A stretch of 64,000 nucleotides of DNA from the NCBI RefSeq assembly GCF_002101555.1, contig NZ_LQOL01000047.1, positions 17,017-81,016 of the forward strand, given 5' to 3'. Positions 1-12,766 of the stretch are shown here, piece after piece. Within the stretch, counting starts at the first letter, position 1. Each line of letters starts with the position of its first letter. The position numbers and the translations under genes are program-made. The stretch comes from Mycolicibacterium canariasense. Its GTDB lineage: Bacteria > Actinomycetota > Actinomycetes > Mycobacteriales > Mycobacteriaceae. Under the pieces are notes generated by a model. The model was given only the letters and a program-made list of their open reading frames with translations, was not told where the DNA came from and did not search any database.

Positions 1-750
<750 letters not shown>

Positions 751-775
751 GAAATTTCCTCAGTGGGTCAGACGA

Positions 776-2905
<2,130 letters not shown>

Positions 2906-3007
2906 CTAAACGCGGCGCCTGTGGAATTTCTCGATCCGGGGTGCGTCCTGACGCCTGAGAAAGTCCTTCGCGGGGTTCTGGCGGCTTACAGCGACTCACT
3001 CCGCCGG

Positions 3008-3547
3008 CTATCCGTAGGTGTCCCTCGGGCCCCGGCCGGAGACGTGATAGCGCCCCTTCTTCCACGACGGTGCCTGCGGTCCGAGGATCTTCACCGAGGT
3101 CACCACACCGTCACCGACGGCGGCGGCGATCTTGGCCAGGATCTGGGCCTGCATCATCCGCAGCTGAGTGGCCCACGCGGTCGATTCGGCGGCGACGGTC
3201 AGCACACCGTCGCGCAGCCCCGTCGGCACCGCGTGGTCGGCGATATCGGCGCCGACCACCACCTTCCACTGACCCAGCACCGAGCCCTCGGCCACCTGTT
3301 TGGACCAACCGCGTGATCGCGCCAAGTCCCGGGTGGCCGACCCGAACGCCTGCGGATCACGCACATCGGGTCCGGGTCCGGACCAGCTGCGGCGCTTGCC
3401 GGCCTGGCCGGTCCGCCGGGCCGGCGACGTCCGGCCGCGGCCCACGTCCTTACCCTGGCTGCGCGCCGCGCCGCGAGCCTCCTCGAGCACCCGGCGCACC
3501 ATGTCGCGCGGATCCTCGGGTGACGCATCTTCTGCCGGGTCGCTCAC
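3008..3547 (-). CDS. dciA: DciA (DUF721) replicative helicase loader/operator
   Basis: Predicted helicase-operator protein of the DUF721 family, which recruits DnaB in bacteria lacking DnaC/DnaI. The protein is 179 aa. Its N-terminal half is basic and low-complexity ([31 protein letters not shown]). The C-terminal DUF721 domain, roughly residues 85-160, contains [18 protein letters not shown] and [17 protein letters not shown], which match the mycobacterial Rv0004 family. The GTG start at 3545-3547 overlaps the recF stop by 4 nt (GTGA), indicating translational coupling. Its place between recF and gyrB is the conserved mycobacterial location. The dnaB it would load is at 57414-60482 in the same window. 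Confidence 0.92.
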   Translation of the reverse strand: MSDPAEDASPEDPRDMVRRVLEEARGAARSQGKDVGRGRTSPARRTGQAGKRRSWSGPGPDVRDPQAFGSATRDLARSRGWSKQVAEGSVLGQWKVVVGADIADHAVPTGLRDGVLTVAAESTAWATQLRMMQAQILAKIAAAVGDGVVTSVKILGPQAPSWKKGRYHVSGRGPRDTYG

Positions 3548-4704
3548 GCCAGCACCTCCGATATCCGTCCCGTGTCATCGTCGCGCATCCCCACCAGTAT
3601 CCGCCGCGCATCCCAATTCCCGGGCAAGTCGTCGGGTACCGCCGCGGTCACCAACACCTGTTCGGCCGACGCCGCGACCTTGGCCAACGCGTGGCGCCGC
3701 GCACTGTCCAGCTCGGCGAACACGTCGTCGAGCAGCAGCACCGGATCGGTACCGTCGATCCGCAGCAATTCGTAGGCGGCCAACCGCAGGCCCAATGCCA
3801 TCGACCACGATTCGCCGTGGCTGGCGAAACCTTTGGCCGGTTGATCACCGAGGCGCAGCTCGAGGTCGTCACGGTGCGGCCCCACCAGGCAGACGCCGCG
3901 CTCCAATTCGGCGGACCGGCGCCGGCCCAGCTCCTCGAGCAGCGCGGCTTCGTATACGGCCGTATCGACGGTGCCCGCCGCCGCCGCGGCCTCCACCGCC
4001 TCGGTGCCGCTGCGGTACCGGACGGATGCCGGTCGCGACGCGGGTGCCAACAACTGGTAGGCCTTCTCCACCTCCGGGCCCAACTCGTTGACCAGCTCCA
4101 CACGGGCCGAAAGGAGTTGTGCCCCATGGGAAGCCAAATGCCCATCCCAAACCTCGAGGGTGTCCAACACGCCGGACTCCCCGCGGTAGCGGGCCGGTCC
4201 GGCCGTCTTCAACAGGGCGGTCCGCTGCCGGACCACCTTGTCGTAGTCGGCGCGCACGCCGCCGATCCGGGGACGTCGAGTGGTGGCCACCTCGTCCAGG
4301 TAGCGGCGCCGCTCGCCCGGGTCGCCGCGTACCAGCGCCAGGTCCTCGGGGGCGAACAACACCGCGCGCAGCACGCCGAGCACCTCCCGCGGGCTGCGCA
4401 CCGGCGAGCGGTTCAGCCGGGCCTTGTTGGCCCGGCCGGTCGTGATCTCCAGGTCGACCGCGAGTTCACGCCCATCGTTGGCGACGATCGCCGAGAGCAC
4501 CGCCCGGTCCGCGCCGGCCCTGATCAGCGGGGCGTCGGTAGCCACCCGGTGTGACCCGAGGGTGGCCAGATACCACAGCGCCTCAACGAGATTCGTCTTA
4601 CCGTAGCCATTCGGTGCGACGAACACCGTCTGGCCGGGACCCAGCTCGAGATCGGCCCGCGGCCACGAACGGAAATCCGTCAGCACCAAATGACGTACGT
4701 ACAA
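3544..4704 (-). CDS. recF: DNA recombination/repair protein RecF
   Basis: SMC-like ATPase of the RecFOR pathway that loads RecA at single-strand gaps; 386 aa, normal length. The Walker A region reads [16 protein letters not shown] near residue 30. The C-terminal Walker B/D-loop is [16 protein letters not shown] near residue 320. The N-terminus [14 protein letters not shown] is the typical RecF start. It lies 15 bp after gnd and overlaps dciA by 4 nt, in the minus-strand replication cluster. Confidence 0.97.
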   Translation of the reverse strand: MYVRHLVLTDFRSWPRADLELGPGQTVFVAPNGYGKTNLVEALWYLATLGSHRVATDAPLIRAGADRAVLSAIVANDGRELAVDLEITTGRANKARLNRSPVRSPREVLGVLRAVLFAPEDLALVRGDPGERRRYLDEVATTRRPRIGGVRADYDKVVRQRTALLKTAGPARYRGESGVLDTLEVWDGHLASHGAQLLSARVELVNELGPEVEKAYQLLAPASRPASVRYRSGTEAVEAAAAAGTVDTAVYEAALLEELGRRRSAELERGVCLVGPHRDDLELRLGDQPAKGFASHGESWSMALGLRLAAYELLRIDGTDPVLLLDDVFAELDSARRHALAKVAASAEQVLVTAAVPDDLPGNWDARRILVGMRDDDTGRISEVLA

Positions 4705-4719
4705 ATCGTCTTCCCGGCG

Positions 4720-5613
4720 TCAGCCCGACTCGTGAACCCGTTGCACCGCATGCCCGCCGAACTGGTTGCGTAGCGCCGAAACGGCCTTCATGGTCGGTGA
4801 ATCTTCTTGGCGGGAAAGGAATCTGGCGAACAACGAGGCGGCGATACCGGGCACCGGTACCCGCAGCCGGATGGCTTCCTCGACGGTCCAGCGCCCTTCT
4901 CCCGAATCGTCGGTGTAACCGGTGATATTGGCCAGGCCGGGATCTTCCTTGAGCGCCTTGGCAAGCAGCTCCTGCAGCCACGATCGCACCACGGTGCCGT
5001 TGGACCACGCTTGGTACACCGCCGCCGGGTCCTTCACCAACGGCTCGGCCGCCAGCAGTTCGTACCCTTCGGCATAGGCGGTCATCAACGCGTATTCCAC
5101 GCCGTTGTGCACCATCTTGGTGAAATGACCGGCGCCCACGGGGCCGGCGTGCACGAATCCGTCGGCGACCTCGCCCGGCGGCCGCAGCGTGTCGAAGATG
5201 GGCATCGCCCGCGCGACATCCTCGTCACTGCCGCCGACCATCAGGCCGTACCCTTCGGTCAACCCCCAGATACCACCGGACACACCCGCATCGATGAAGG
5301 CTATTCCCTTGTCGCCCAACAGCTTTGCGTGTGGGGCATCCTCGGTGTAGCGCGAGTTTCCGCCGTCGATCACCAGGTCGCCGGGCTCGAGGTGTTCGGC
5401 GAGTTCCACGATGGTCTGGTGGGTGATGTCACCGGAGGGCACCATGACCCAGACGATCCGGGGCGCGGTGAGGGCATCGGCCAGCCCAGCCAGGCTGGGC
5501 ACGTCGGTGACCTCCGGGCGGGGGTCGTACCCGATCACCTCGTGGCCGCCGCTTCGCAGCCGCTCCCGCATGTTGAAACCCATTTTTCCCAGGCCGACCA
5601 ACCCGAGCTGCAT
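4720..5613 (-). CDS. gnd: 6-phosphogluconate dehydrogenase-like protein (short, YqeC type)
   Basis: Probable decarboxylating 6-phosphogluconate dehydrogenase of the short form, 297 aa, oxidising 6-phosphogluconate to ribulose 5-phosphate. The Rossmann motif GLVGLGKMGFNM is at residues 4-15. The substrate signature VIDGGNSRYTED and the DAGVSGGIWGLTEG loop follow, and the catalytic lysine lies in HFTKMVHNGVEYALM. The standard roughly 470-aa Gnd is a different enzyme form. Insertion of this gene between dnaN and recF is a known mycobacterial arrangement and does not by itself imply a replication role. It is 30 bp downstream of dnaN and 15 bp upstream of recF. Confidence 0.9.
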   Translation of the reverse strand: MQLGLVGLGKMGFNMRERLRSGGHEVIGYDPRPEVTDVPSLAGLADALTAPRIVWVMVPSGDITHQTIVELAEHLEPGDLVIDGGNSRYTEDAPHAKLLGDKGIAFIDAGVSGGIWGLTEGYGLMVGGSDEDVARAMPIFDTLRPPGEVADGFVHAGPVGAGHFTKMVHNGVEYALMTAYAEGYELLAAEPLVKDPAAVYQAWSNGTVVRSWLQELLAKALKEDPGLANITGYTDDSGEGRWTVEEAIRLRVPVPGIAASLFARFLSRQEDSPTMKAVSALRNQFGGHAVQRVHESG

Positions 5614-5643
5614 ATGCGTCCCCTTTACGCGAGGTAGGACCGG

Positions 5644-6843
5644 TCAGCCAGGAAGACGAACCGGCATCAACAGATAGACATAGTCGGTATCGGCGGCCGG
5701 GAACGGTCCGGACGATCCGACAGTCTCATCATTGTCGCCCGCCGGCCGCAACACCGCGGGACGGCTCGGTGTCGTGAAGCCGAACGTCACACGCTCGGAG
5801 TGCAACGAACTCAGCCCATCGGTGAGATACCCGGGGTTGAAGGCAATGGTCAACGGCTCACCGGCGAACTGCACCGGGAGATCTTCCTCGGCACGACCGA
5901 CATCGTCGGCCCCGGCCGACAGCCGCACCACATCGGTGTCGAACTCCATGCGCACCTGTGCACCACGGTCGGCGACCAGCGCCACACGCTTGATGGCCTC
6001 GGTCAGTTCGGCGACCCCGACGGTGGCGATCGCGGTGTGCTCGCTCGGCAGCAGCTGGCGGAACTTCGGGAATTCGGCATCCAGCAGCCGGGTGGTGGTG
6101 CGCTTGCCGTTGGAACGAATTCCCAGCAGGCCCTCCTTGCCGACCGCTGCGCCGGCGCCCAGCGCCAGGTGCACTTCGGTGCCCGCGGTACCCGCCTTCG
6201 CCGCGTCGGCCAGCGTCTTGGCCGGCACCAGCACCGCGGCCTCGACTCCGGCCACCGACGTCGACCAGGTCAGTTCGCGAACCGCGAGCCGGAACCGGTC
6301 CGTCGCGGCCAAAACCACCTTCTCGCCCGAAATCTCGACGCGAATACCGGTCAGCATGGGCAGCGTGTCGTCCCGCCCGGCGGCCACCGCGACCTGGCCG
6401 ATGGCCTGACCGAACAGATCGGCCGACACCACACCGGTCTCGTCCGGCAGCGCCGGCAGCGACGGGTAGTCTTCCACGGCCATGGTCGGCAGCGAGAAGC
6501 GGGCACTTCCGCAGCTCAGTGACACCCGGGTGCCCTCGACGCTGACATCCACCGGCTTGGCCGGCAACGACCGAGTGATCTCCGAGAGCAACCGCCCGGA
6601 CACCAAAACGCTTCCAGGAGAAGCGATCTCAGCGGGAACCCGAATCTCGGCGGAAGTCTCGTAGTCGTATCCGGAGATCGTCAGGCCGTCATCGGAGCCG
6701 GTCAGCAGCACGCCGGCCAGTACCGGGACGGTGGGGCGGCTCGGCAGGTTACGGGCGACCCAGGCAACGGCGTCGGCAAAGTCTTCGCGTACCAGGCGGA
6801 ATTTCAAATCGGTGAGACCAACAGTCGTCGTCACCACGTCCAT
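5644..6843 (-). CDS. dnaN: DNA polymerase III beta sliding clamp
   Basis: Ring-shaped processivity clamp, 399 aa. The reading frame stays open upstream into oriC, but the true start is the ATG at 6841-6843. It gives [17 protein letters not shown], collinear with known mycobacterial DnaN, and AAGGGAC precedes it. The frame upstream of it is proline-rich and unlike the family. Conserved segments include [37 protein letters not shown] and the C-terminal [12 protein letters not shown], where the last residues form the protein-binding pocket. First gene of the dnaN-gnd-recF-dciA-gyrB-gyrA run. Confidence 0.98.
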   Translation of the reverse strand: MDVVTTTVGLTDLKFRLVREDFADAVAWVARNLPSRPTVPVLAGVLLTGSDDGLTISGYDYETSAEIRVPAEIASPGSVLVSGRLLSEITRSLPAKPVDVSVEGTRVSLSCGSARFSLPTMAVEDYPSLPALPDETGVVSADLFGQAIGQVAVAAGRDDTLPMLTGIRVEISGEKVVLAATDRFRLAVRELTWSTSVAGVEAAVLVPAKTLADAAKAGTAGTEVHLALGAGAAVGKEGLLGIRSNGKRTTTRLLDAEFPKFRQLLPSEHTAIATVGVAELTEAIKRVALVADRGAQVRMEFDTDVVRLSAGADDVGRAEEDLPVQFAGEPLTIAFNPGYLTDGLSSLHSERVTFGFTTPSRPAVLRPAGDNDETVGSSGPFPAADTDYVYLLMPVRLPG

Positions 6844-7425
6844 AACGTCCCTTCGATCTACCGCATCAACAAGCACAAGAGCGCACAGGCCCAGTGTCGT
6901 TCCGAGCCTAGTCGCGAAGTGGTCGGCGACCGTGCCGGTTATCGAATCACCACCGTAGAGCGTTCGACGCGAAGTTGAAAGCCATCCGCTCGCTAAGACC
7001 ACAGGCCTCGAGCCGGGCCTGTCGTGCTGTGTCCCCAACAGCCTTCTTCTGAAGAAGGAACTAGGTAGAGATACAAGCAACAGTAATAGGGGCTGTGCAG
7101 GTTGGGGATAGCCACTCGGGCCCGCTGGTGAGAACCGCTTCGGGGGTGTGAGCAGGCTGTGGAATCCCGGGGCGGTTGTTGGGTGTGAATGTGGATAACT
7201 TCGGCGGTGTGGAGTGAACGGTGGTTGTCCGGCCGGTTGCGCGCAGCTTTTCCACAGCATCATCCACACCGTTTCGTGTGACAAAAGATGCGGCAGTGGT
7301 CAAAGTTTTTTCGGATTTCTCGGCACTGTGCTCGGCACCCGCCGGGCCGAAGCCGATTCCGGGGGCACGACGAAGCACCGAGATGAGCGCCGTCGGGCGC
7401 GCACTCGAGCGTGGGGGAGAAGGTG
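6844..7425. other. oriC: Chromosomal replication origin (oriC), dnaN-dnaA spacer
   Basis: The 582-bp spacer between dnaN and dnaA is the conserved mycobacterial oriC position. Clear DnaA boxes are TGTGGATAA at 7190-7198 (minus-strand TTATCCACA, exact), TTTTCCACA at 7248-7256 and TCATCCACA at 7260-7268 (one mismatch each). Several weaker TGTGG-type half matches lie at 7158-7215. A-plus-T-rich patches suitable for unwinding are at about 7048-7092 and 7298-7322. A 17-bp palindrome (CCTTCTTC-T-GAAGAAGG) lies at 7042-7058. No gene is supported in this stretch. Confidence 0.88.
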
Positions 7426-8865
7426 TCAGCCCTTGGAGCGCTGACGGATCCGGGTGGTGAGTTCCTTGACGTGATCGAAGATCTCGCGCCGCTCGGCCAT
7501 CCCGTCGCGGATCTTGCGTTCGGCATACATGACGGTGGTGTGGTCGCGGCCGAACGCCTCGCCGATCTTGGGCAGGGACAGGTCGGTGAGTTCGCGGCAC
7601 AGATACATGGCGATCTGGCGCGCCTGGGCCAGCGCCCTGGTCTTGCCGGGCCCGCGGAGCTCCTCGAGGGAGGTTTCGAAATACTCGGCGGTGACCGCCA
7701 TGATGGTCGCGGTGCTGATCTGTACCGTGCTGGCATCGGCGATGAGATCGCGGAGCACGATCTCGGCCAGGGCCTTGTCGATGGCGGTATTGCTCAGCGA
7801 AGCGAACGCGGTGACCCGGATGAGGGCACCCTCGAGCTCGCGGATGTTGCGTTCGATTCGACTGGCGATCAGTTCCAGAACGTCATCGGGCACGTCGAGC
7901 CGGTCCATCTGCGCTTTCTTGCGCAGGATGGCGATGCGGGTCTCCAACTCGGGCGGCTGCACATCGGTGATCAAGCCCCACTCGAAACGGGTGCGCAGTC
8001 GGTCCTCGAGGGTGGCCAGCTTCTTGGGCGGCCGGTCCGAGGAGATGACGATCTGTTTGTTCGCGTTGTGCAGGGTGTTGAAGGTGTGGAAGAACTCTTC
8101 CTGGATACCTTCCTTGCCCTCGATGAACTGGATGTCGTCGACGAGCAGCACGTCGATATCGCGGTAGCTGCGCTTGAACGACGCCTTGCGGTCGTCGCGC
8201 AACGAGTTGATGAAGTCGTTGGTGAATTCCTCGGTGGAGACGTATTTCACCCGCATCCCGGGGAACAGCTTCTGGGCGTAGTTGCCGGCCGCGTGCAGGA
8301 GATGGGTCTTGCCCAGACCGGACTCACCCCAGATGAACAACGGGTTGTAGGCCCGGGCCGGGGCCTCGGCGATGGCCAGGGTGGCGGCGTGCGCAAAGCG
8401 GTTGGACGCGCCGATGACGAACGTCTCGAAGGTGTAGCGCCGGTTGAGGCTGACATCGTCGGGCTCCGGGCTGGCCGGCTGCGGTCGGTTGAAGAATGTC
8501 GGCCAACTCTGCTCGGCGCTGGTGCGCGCCTCGAGATCGTCGTCGACCTCCTCGACGTCGGGGGCCGGAGGCGGGTCGGCGGGCGCCGATTCGGGTTCGG
8601 GTTCCGGCGTGGAGATCCGGACGGCCAGTTCGACGCGCTGGCCGAGCTGACGACTGAGCGAGGCGACGATCGGCTCACGCAGATGGCGTTCGATCTCGTT
8701 CTGGACGAACGGTGTGGGCACCGACAGCAGGGCGAACCCTTCGGTGATGACAAGTGGCTGCACCATCCGGAGCCAGGCGCGCTGCTGCGGCGTCAGGGCG
8801 GAGGTGAGTTCGGCGACGACGTTGTTCCAGATCGTCCCGAAGGAGGCATCGGGGTCGGCGGCCAA
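7426..8865 (-). CDS. dnaA: Chromosomal replication initiator DnaA
   Basis: Origin-binding AAA+ initiator, 479 aa. Domain I begins [17 protein letters not shown], and a proline/glutamate-rich linker ([14 protein letters not shown]) follows. Walker A is [11 protein letters not shown] at about residues 179-188 and Walker B is [10 protein letters not shown] near 237. The DNA-binding domain IV signature [17 protein letters not shown] is near 435-451. The start is the TTG at 8863-8865, preceded by AGGGGG at 9 nt. DnaA boxes 57-77 nt upstream suggest autoregulation. It is transcribed divergently from rpmH. Confidence 0.98.
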   Translation of the reverse strand: MAADPDASFGTIWNNVVAELTSALTPQQRAWLRMVQPLVITEGFALLSVPTPFVQNEIERHLREPIVASLSRQLGQRVELAVRISTPEPEPESAPADPPPAPDVEEVDDDLEARTSAEQSWPTFFNRPQPASPEPDDVSLNRRYTFETFVIGASNRFAHAATLAIAEAPARAYNPLFIWGESGLGKTHLLHAAGNYAQKLFPGMRVKYVSTEEFTNDFINSLRDDRKASFKRSYRDIDVLLVDDIQFIEGKEGIQEEFFHTFNTLHNANKQIVISSDRPPKKLATLEDRLRTRFEWGLITDVQPPELETRIAILRKKAQMDRLDVPDDVLELIASRIERNIRELEGALIRVTAFASLSNTAIDKALAEIVLRDLIADASTVQISTATIMAVTAEYFETSLEELRGPGKTRALAQARQIAMYLCRELTDLSLPKIGEAFGRDHTTVMYAERKIRDGMAERREIFDHVKELTTRIRQRSKG

Positions 8866-9102
8866 CGACGCTTACCCCCTTGTGGCTGGCCTGGGCGTCG
8901 CCCAGGAGCGACGACGACAAACTGTCCACATGGTTATCCACAGTCTGTGGAGAGTGGTCAGCCGTGGTTATCGCGTTGTGTGTTCGGCGTGGAAAACGTG
9001 TGTCGGAGCTCGTCACGTGCGCGGTGGCGTGTGGGCTCTCGGCCGGTGTTTGTCCTCGCTCTGGTGTCCGGCGCCGCCTCGGTGTCGAAACGGCATTGCC
9101 AG

Positions 9103-9131
9103 AAGCTAACAGTTTTCTCTCGCAGTGCCAA
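9103..9131 (-). promoter_or_regulatory. Candidate dnaA promoter
   Basis: On the minus strand a -35 TTGGCA (9126-9131) is followed after exactly 17 bp by a -10 TAGCTT (9103-9108), matching the mycobacterial sigma-A TANNNT pattern. It would give a leader of roughly 230 nt containing the two DnaA boxes at 8922-8942. This is by inspection only. Confidence 0.45.
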
Positions 9132-9283
9132 CCGTTCTGCAACATTGCCGGGAGGTACCTGGCCGGCACCGTAATGTCGGTGACACATGTGACTTTTGTG
9201 ATTGCACAGGCGATTCCGGATGAGCAGTTCGACGGGGAGGAACGTTGCGGTGCAAAGCCGGAGATCGGGCGCGGGGACGAGGT

Positions 9284-9312
9284 TTGACCCAGGCAAATCT
9301 CGTCAGTACCCT
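9284..9312 (+). promoter_or_regulatory. Candidate rpmH-rnpA promoter
   Basis: -35 TTGACC at 9284-9289, a 17-bp spacer, then -10 TACCCT at 9307-9312 on the plus strand, about 170 nt before rpmH. It fits sigma-A spacing and is the best candidate seen in front of the ribosomal-protein gene. Confidence 0.45.
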
Positions 9313-9482
9313 CGAGCAGTCGCCCGCACGTGGTGATACGGCTGCGACCCGGGTAACCGGGGACCGCGCCGGTTAGTACATGAGATCGACGAGCTTACCC
9401 ATGGTGGCCGTGGTCGCATCGGCACGGGATTCTCGTGGCGGTGTGGTTGTGGTCACCCCATATGTAACAAGGAGAAACAGCC

Positions 9483-9626
9483 GTGGCCAAGGGCAAGCGG
9501 ACTTTCCAGCCGAACAACCGCCGCCGGGCCCGCGTGCACGGTTTCCGTCTGCGGATGCGTACCCGTGCCGGGCGCGCCATCGTGTCGGCTCGGCGCGGCA
9601 AGGGTCGCCGTTCTCTGACTGCCTGA
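9483..9626 (+). CDS. rpmH: 50S ribosomal protein L34
   Basis: Ribosomal protein L34, 47 aa, a small highly basic protein of the large subunit. The sequence begins [20 protein letters not shown] after the initiator and ends KGRRSLTA, the canonical L34 pattern. The start is the GTG at 9483-9485, with AAGGAG at 9469-9474. It heads the rpmH-rnpA-yidD-yidC-jag cluster, divergent from dnaA, as in most bacteria. Confidence 0.97.
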   Translation: MAKGKRTFQPNNRRRARVHGFRLRMRTRAGRAIVSARRGKGRRSLTA

Positions 9627-9646
9627 TTCGATCAGGGCTCAGGGCG

Positions 9647-10009
9647 GTGCTTCCGGCCCGAAACCGGATGACCCGGTCGACTGATTTCGGTGTCACGGTT
9701 CGTCGAGGTGTGAGGGCAATTCAGCCCGACCTTGTCGTGCACGCGTTGCGCGGCGAGGCGGGTGCCCAGATTGACGGCCCCAAGATCGGTTTGGTCGTGT
9801 CCAAGTCCGTCGGGAACGCGGTGCAGCGGCACCAGGTGTCCCGGCGGCTTCGTCATGTGATGCGCACGATGCTCGATGATCTGGACACCGCGGACCGTGT
9901 GGTGATCCGGGCGCTGCCGGGTAGCCGCGATGCGGTGTCAGCGCGCCTGGAGTCGGAGTTGCACGCGGCCCTCAAGCGCGCCGGGATCACGGCCGGAGCC
10001 CGATCGTGA
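9647..10009 (+). CDS. rnpA: Ribonuclease P protein component
   Basis: Protein subunit of RNase P, which helps the RNA subunit cleave tRNA 5' leaders; 120 aa, usual length. The conserved basic motif is visible as [19 protein letters not shown]. The second half of the classical RN-type box reads RH here, as in other mycobacteria. The start is taken as the GTG at 9647-9649 ([14 protein letters not shown]), matching mycobacterial RnpA. The reading frame is open further upstream but there overlaps rpmH. The stop overlaps the yidD start by 4 nt. Confidence 0.93.
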   Translation: MLPARNRMTRSTDFGVTVRRGVRAIQPDLVVHALRGEAGAQIDGPKIGLVVSKSVGNAVQRHQVSRRLRHVMRTMLDDLDTADRVVIRALPGSRDAVSARLESELHAALKRAGITAGARS

Positions 10010-10290
10010 CGGGCCGCGCTGCCCGCGGCGTGATCTTCGTCATCCAGCTCTACCGCACGATGGTGTCGCCACTGCGGCTGCCCACGTGCCGTTTCACCCC
10101 GACTTGTAGTGCGTACGCCGTCGATGCCTTGACCGAATGGGGCCTGATCCGCGGCGGATGGTTGGCCGTGGTGCGGCTGGCCAAATGTGGGCCTTGGCAT
10201 CGCGGCGGATGGGATCCGATACCCGAGCGGTGCGAACACTCCGCCGGAGCAACCTCAGCGGCAGTCGTCAGGAGCGATTCTCTTGTTTAA
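10006..10290 (+). CDS. yidD: Membrane protein insertion efficiency factor YidD
   Basis: Small membrane-associated protein that assists YidC-mediated insertion; 94 aa. The family signature is present: [18 protein letters not shown] with its paired cysteines, and [14 protein letters not shown]. The GTG start overlaps the rnpA stop (GTGA), and the 3' end overlaps the start of yidC by 8 nt, so translation of rnpA-yidD-yidC is probably coupled. Confidence 0.93.
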   Translation: MTGRAARGVIFVIQLYRTMVSPLRLPTCRFTPTCSAYAVDALTEWGLIRGGWLAVVRLAKCGPWHRGGWDPIPERCEHSAGATSAAVVRSDSLV

Positions 10291-11374
10291 CTGGTTCAGC
10301 CTGGACATCATCTATTACCCGGTGTCGGGCATCATGTGGGTCTGGTACAAGCTGTTCGCGCTGGTGCTCGGCCCGTCGAACTTCTTCGCCTGGGCGTTGT
10401 CGGTGATGTTCCTGGTGTTCTCGCTGCGCGCGATCCTCTACAAGCCGTTCGTCCGGCAGATCCGCACGACGCGGCAGATGCAGGAGCTGCAGCCGCAGAT
10501 CAAGGCGCTGCAGAAGAAGTACGGCAAGGACCGCCAGAAGATGGCGCTGGAGATGCAGAAGCTCCAGAAGGAACACGGGTTCAATCCGATTCTCGGCTGC
10601 CTGCCGATGTTGGCCCAGATCCCGGTGTTCCTCGGCTTGTTCCACGTGTTGCGATCGTTCAACCGGACCCAGGGCGGCTTCGGCCAGATCCACCTGACCG
10701 TCGAGCAGAACCGCGCCACCGGGAACTACGTCTTCAGTCCGACCGATGTGGCGCACTTCCTGGACGCCAACCTGTTCGGTGCGCCGCTGGGCGCCACCAT
10801 GATCCAGACCACCGGTCTGGACGCGTTCACCGAATTCAACCGTGCCGCGGTGATCGGTGTCGGCCTGCCGGTGATGATCCTGGCCGGCATCGCAACCTAC
10901 TTCAACAGCCGTGCCTCGGTCGCCCGGCAGAGCCCGGAAGCGGCCGCGAATCCGCAGACGGCGATGATGAACAAGCTGGCGCTGTACGTCTTTCCGCTGG
11001 GCGTCGTGGTGGGTGGTCCGTTCCTGCCACTGGCCATCATCTTGTACTGGTTCGCCAACAACATCTGGACCTTCGGTCAGCAGCACTACGTGTTCGGCAT
11101 GATCGAGAAGGAAGAAGAAGCCAAGAAGCAGGAGGCGATCGCGCGGCGCGCGGCGAACGCCCCGGCTCCCGGTAAGAAGCCCAATCGGGCGAAGAAGCCG
11201 GCGAAGGAGATCGCCGAGTCCGAGGGCGTCGAGGACACCGTCGTGGCCGATGGTGCGGTGGACGATTCGATCGAGGACTCACCGTCGAAGACAGAAGGTG
11301 GCGGTGCCGGGGGCAGCGCGTCGAACAAGACGCCGCGACCGGGCGCCCGGCCGAACCGAAAACCCAAGCGCTGA
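10283..11374 (+). CDS. yidC: Membrane protein insertase YidC
   Basis: Oxa1/YidC-family insertase, 363 aa, inserting membrane proteins with or without SecYEG. The start is set at the TTG at 10283-10285: AGGAG at 10270-10274 sits 8 nt before it, and the protein then begins (M)[15 protein letters not shown] like other mycobacterial YidC. Upstream codons in frame overlap yidD. Membrane segments occur near the N-terminus ([20 protein letters not shown]), mid-protein ([18 protein letters not shown]) and near residues 240-260. The cytosolic tail is rich in Lys/Ala/Pro and low-complexity. Confidence 0.93.
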   Translation: MFNWFSLDIIYYPVSGIMWVWYKLFALVLGPSNFFAWALSVMFLVFSLRAILYKPFVRQIRTTRQMQELQPQIKALQKKYGKDRQKMALEMQKLQKEHGFNPILGCLPMLAQIPVFLGLFHVLRSFNRTQGGFGQIHLTVEQNRATGNYVFSPTDVAHFLDANLFGAPLGATMIQTTGLDAFTEFNRAAVIGVGLPVMILAGIATYFNSRASVARQSPEAAANPQTAMMNKLALYVFPLGVVVGGPFLPLAIILYWFANNIWTFGQQHYVFGMIEKEEEAKKQEAIARRAANAPAPGKKPNRAKKPAKEIAESEGVEDTVVADGAVDDSIEDSPSKTEGGGAGGSASNKTPRPGARPNRKPKR

Positions 11375-11473
11375 TCCAGCCGTACGGATCGACGCGAGCA
11401 AGCCAAGCCGGGCGGCCAGCCGGCGGGACGAATGGTTCCGGGAGCCGGGCCGGCAGAGTAAGGAGAAGACGAT

Positions 11474-12013
11474 ATGACTGATGCCGAAACCACCGAGCGC
11501 ACGGAGGACACGGTTGCGGTGGACACCGAGACCGTGGGCTCGGACGATCTCGAAGAGCGACTTGTCGCCGAGGGTGAGATCGCGGGTGACTATCTGGAGG
11601 AGTTGTTGGACCTCCTGGACTTCGATGGCGACATCGACCTGGACGTCGAGGGCGACCGGGCCGTGGTGAGCATCGACGGCGGCACCGACCTGAACAAGTT
11701 GGTCGGTCGTAAGGGCGAGGTGCTCGATGCGCTGCAGGAGTTGACCCGGCTCGCGGTGCACCAGAAGACCGGCGAGCGCAGCAGGTTGATGCTGGACATC
11801 GCGCGGTGGCGGCGCCGGCGTCGTGACGAGCTGGCGGCGTTGGGCGACAAGGTGGCGCGGCGGGTGGCGGCCTCGGGCGAGCGCGAGGAGCTCTCGCCGA
11901 TGACGCCGTTCGAGCGCAAGATCGTGCACGACGCGGTGGCGGCCGTGGACGGGGTGCGCAGCGAGAGCGAGGGTGCCGAGCCCTCCCGCCGCGTCGTCGT
12001 TCTGCCATCCTGA
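11474..12013 (+). CDS. jag: Jag/KhpB family RNA-binding protein (KH plus R3H domains)
   Basis: Single-stranded nucleic-acid-binding protein, 179 aa, linked in other bacteria to control of cell elongation and division. An acidic N-terminal region of about 50 residues is followed by a KH domain with the GRKG loop (LVGRKGEVLDALQELTRLAV). A C-terminal R3H domain follows, with the Arg-x3-His pattern in ERKIVHDAV. AAGGAG lies 8 nt before the ATG. The N-terminal Jag-N domain of Firmicutes is absent, as usual in Actinobacteria. It follows yidC by 99 bp. Confidence 0.92.
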   Translation: MTDAETTERTEDTVAVDTETVGSDDLEERLVAEGEIAGDYLEELLDLLDFDGDIDLDVEGDRAVVSIDGGTDLNKLVGRKGEVLDALQELTRLAVHQKTGERSRLMLDIARWRRRRRDELAALGDKVARRVAASGEREELSPMTPFERKIVHDAVAAVDGVRSESEGAEPSRRVVVLPS

Positions 12014-12073
12014 ATTACAGGGATGTAGTTCCGAGCTACACAATCAAGGCCGTCGGCCTGGGTCATCCGGAGG

Positions 12074-12766
12074 ATGTTTCACGTGAAACATGGCGAACTG
12101 AGTCCGGCTCCCGAGTCGGCGGCCTTGTGCTTTGGCGAGCGCATCGATGTGGCGCACCGGTATGGAGAGATCCTGGCCGGCGCCGGTACCGAGTGGGGCT
12201 TGATCGGACCGGCGGAGCTCGACCGGCTGTGGGAGCGCCACCTCCTCAACAGTGGTGCGATTGCCGAACTGATGCGCCCGGGCGAGCGGGTGGGCGATAT
12301 CGGCAGTGGCGCCGGGTTGCCCGGAATACCGTTGGCGATAGCTCGCCCTGATGTGCGCGTCGTTCTGGTCGAACCGCTGCTGCGCCGAAGTGAGTTCTTG
12401 CGCGAGGTGGTGGCCGAGCTCGGACTGGATGTCACGGTGGTTCGGGGTCGGGCGGAGGATCCGGCGGTGCGCCACGAGGTGGGGGAGTTGGACACGGTGA
12501 CCTCACGAGCGGTCGCCTCCCTGGACAAGTTGACTCGGTGGAGCATGCCGCTGCTGCGCGTCGGTGGCCGCATGCTGGCACTCAAGGGCGAGCGGGCCGA
12601 GTCGGAGATCAGCGAGCACGAGCGGACGCTGCGTTCGCTTGGTGCCACCGATGTAAGGGTGGTGAGATGTGGCGTGGAGTATTTGAATCCACCCGTAACC
12701 GTGGTCGCGGCCACGCGCGGTCAGCGAGCGGATCGCCCGGCACGATCCGGCAGGAGGAAGCGATGA
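12074..12766 (+). CDS. rsmG: 16S rRNA (guanine527-N7)-methyltransferase
   Basis: RsmG/GidB, 230 aa, SAM-dependent methyltransferase for G527 of 16S rRNA; loss in mycobacteria gives low-level streptomycin resistance. The SAM motif VGDIGSGAGLPGIPLAIARP is near residue 72, followed by VVLVEPLLRRSEFL, and the catalytic region includes TSRAVASLDKL. A good GGAGG lies just before the ATG. The first six codons (MFHVKH) are written by a perfect parS palindrome at 12075-12090, so coding and ParB binding overlap. The 3' end overlaps parA by 4 nt. Confidence 0.95.
   Translation: MFHVKHGELSPAPESAALCFGERIDVAHRYGEILAGAGTEWGLIGPAELDRLWERHLLNSGAIAELMRPGERVGDIGSGAGLPGIPLAIARPDVRVVLVEPLLRRSEFLREVVAELGLDVTVVRGRAEDPAVRHEVGELDTVTSRAVASLDKLTRWSMPLLRVGGRMLALKGERAESEISEHERTLRSLGATDVRVVRCGVEYLNPPVTVVAATRGQRADRPARSGRRKR
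12075..12090. promoter_or_regulatory. parS: parS site 1
   Basis: TGTTTCACGTGAAACA, an exact 16-bp match to the conserved bacterial parS palindrome. It begins at the second base of the rsmG ATG. ParB binds and loads here to start partition-complex spreading. It lies about 5 kb from the oriC spacer. Confidence 0.95.

Larger units (their letters stand above)
8866..9482. promoter_or_regulatory. dnaA-rpmH divergent spacer with DnaA boxes
   Basis: A 617-bp non-coding spacer. CTGTCCACA at 8922-8930 and an exact TTATCCACA at 8934-8942 lie 57-77 nt before dnaA; a weaker TGTGGAGAG follows at 8946-8954. These sit in the untranslated leader or promoter zone and suggest DnaA feedback or an extra origin segment. 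Both promoters of the divergent pair are expected here (see separate entries). No additional gene is supported. Confidence 0.75.

Noticed and set aside
6844..7284. 147-codon N-terminal extension of dnaN across oriC
   Set aside because: The extension has no clamp similarity, runs through DnaA boxes, and the ATG at 6843 has a ribosome-binding site and the family N-terminus.
12538..12762. 75-codon upstream extension of parA
   Set aside because: Overlaps the end of rsmG; the ATG at 12763 has AGGAGG and the ATGA coupling.
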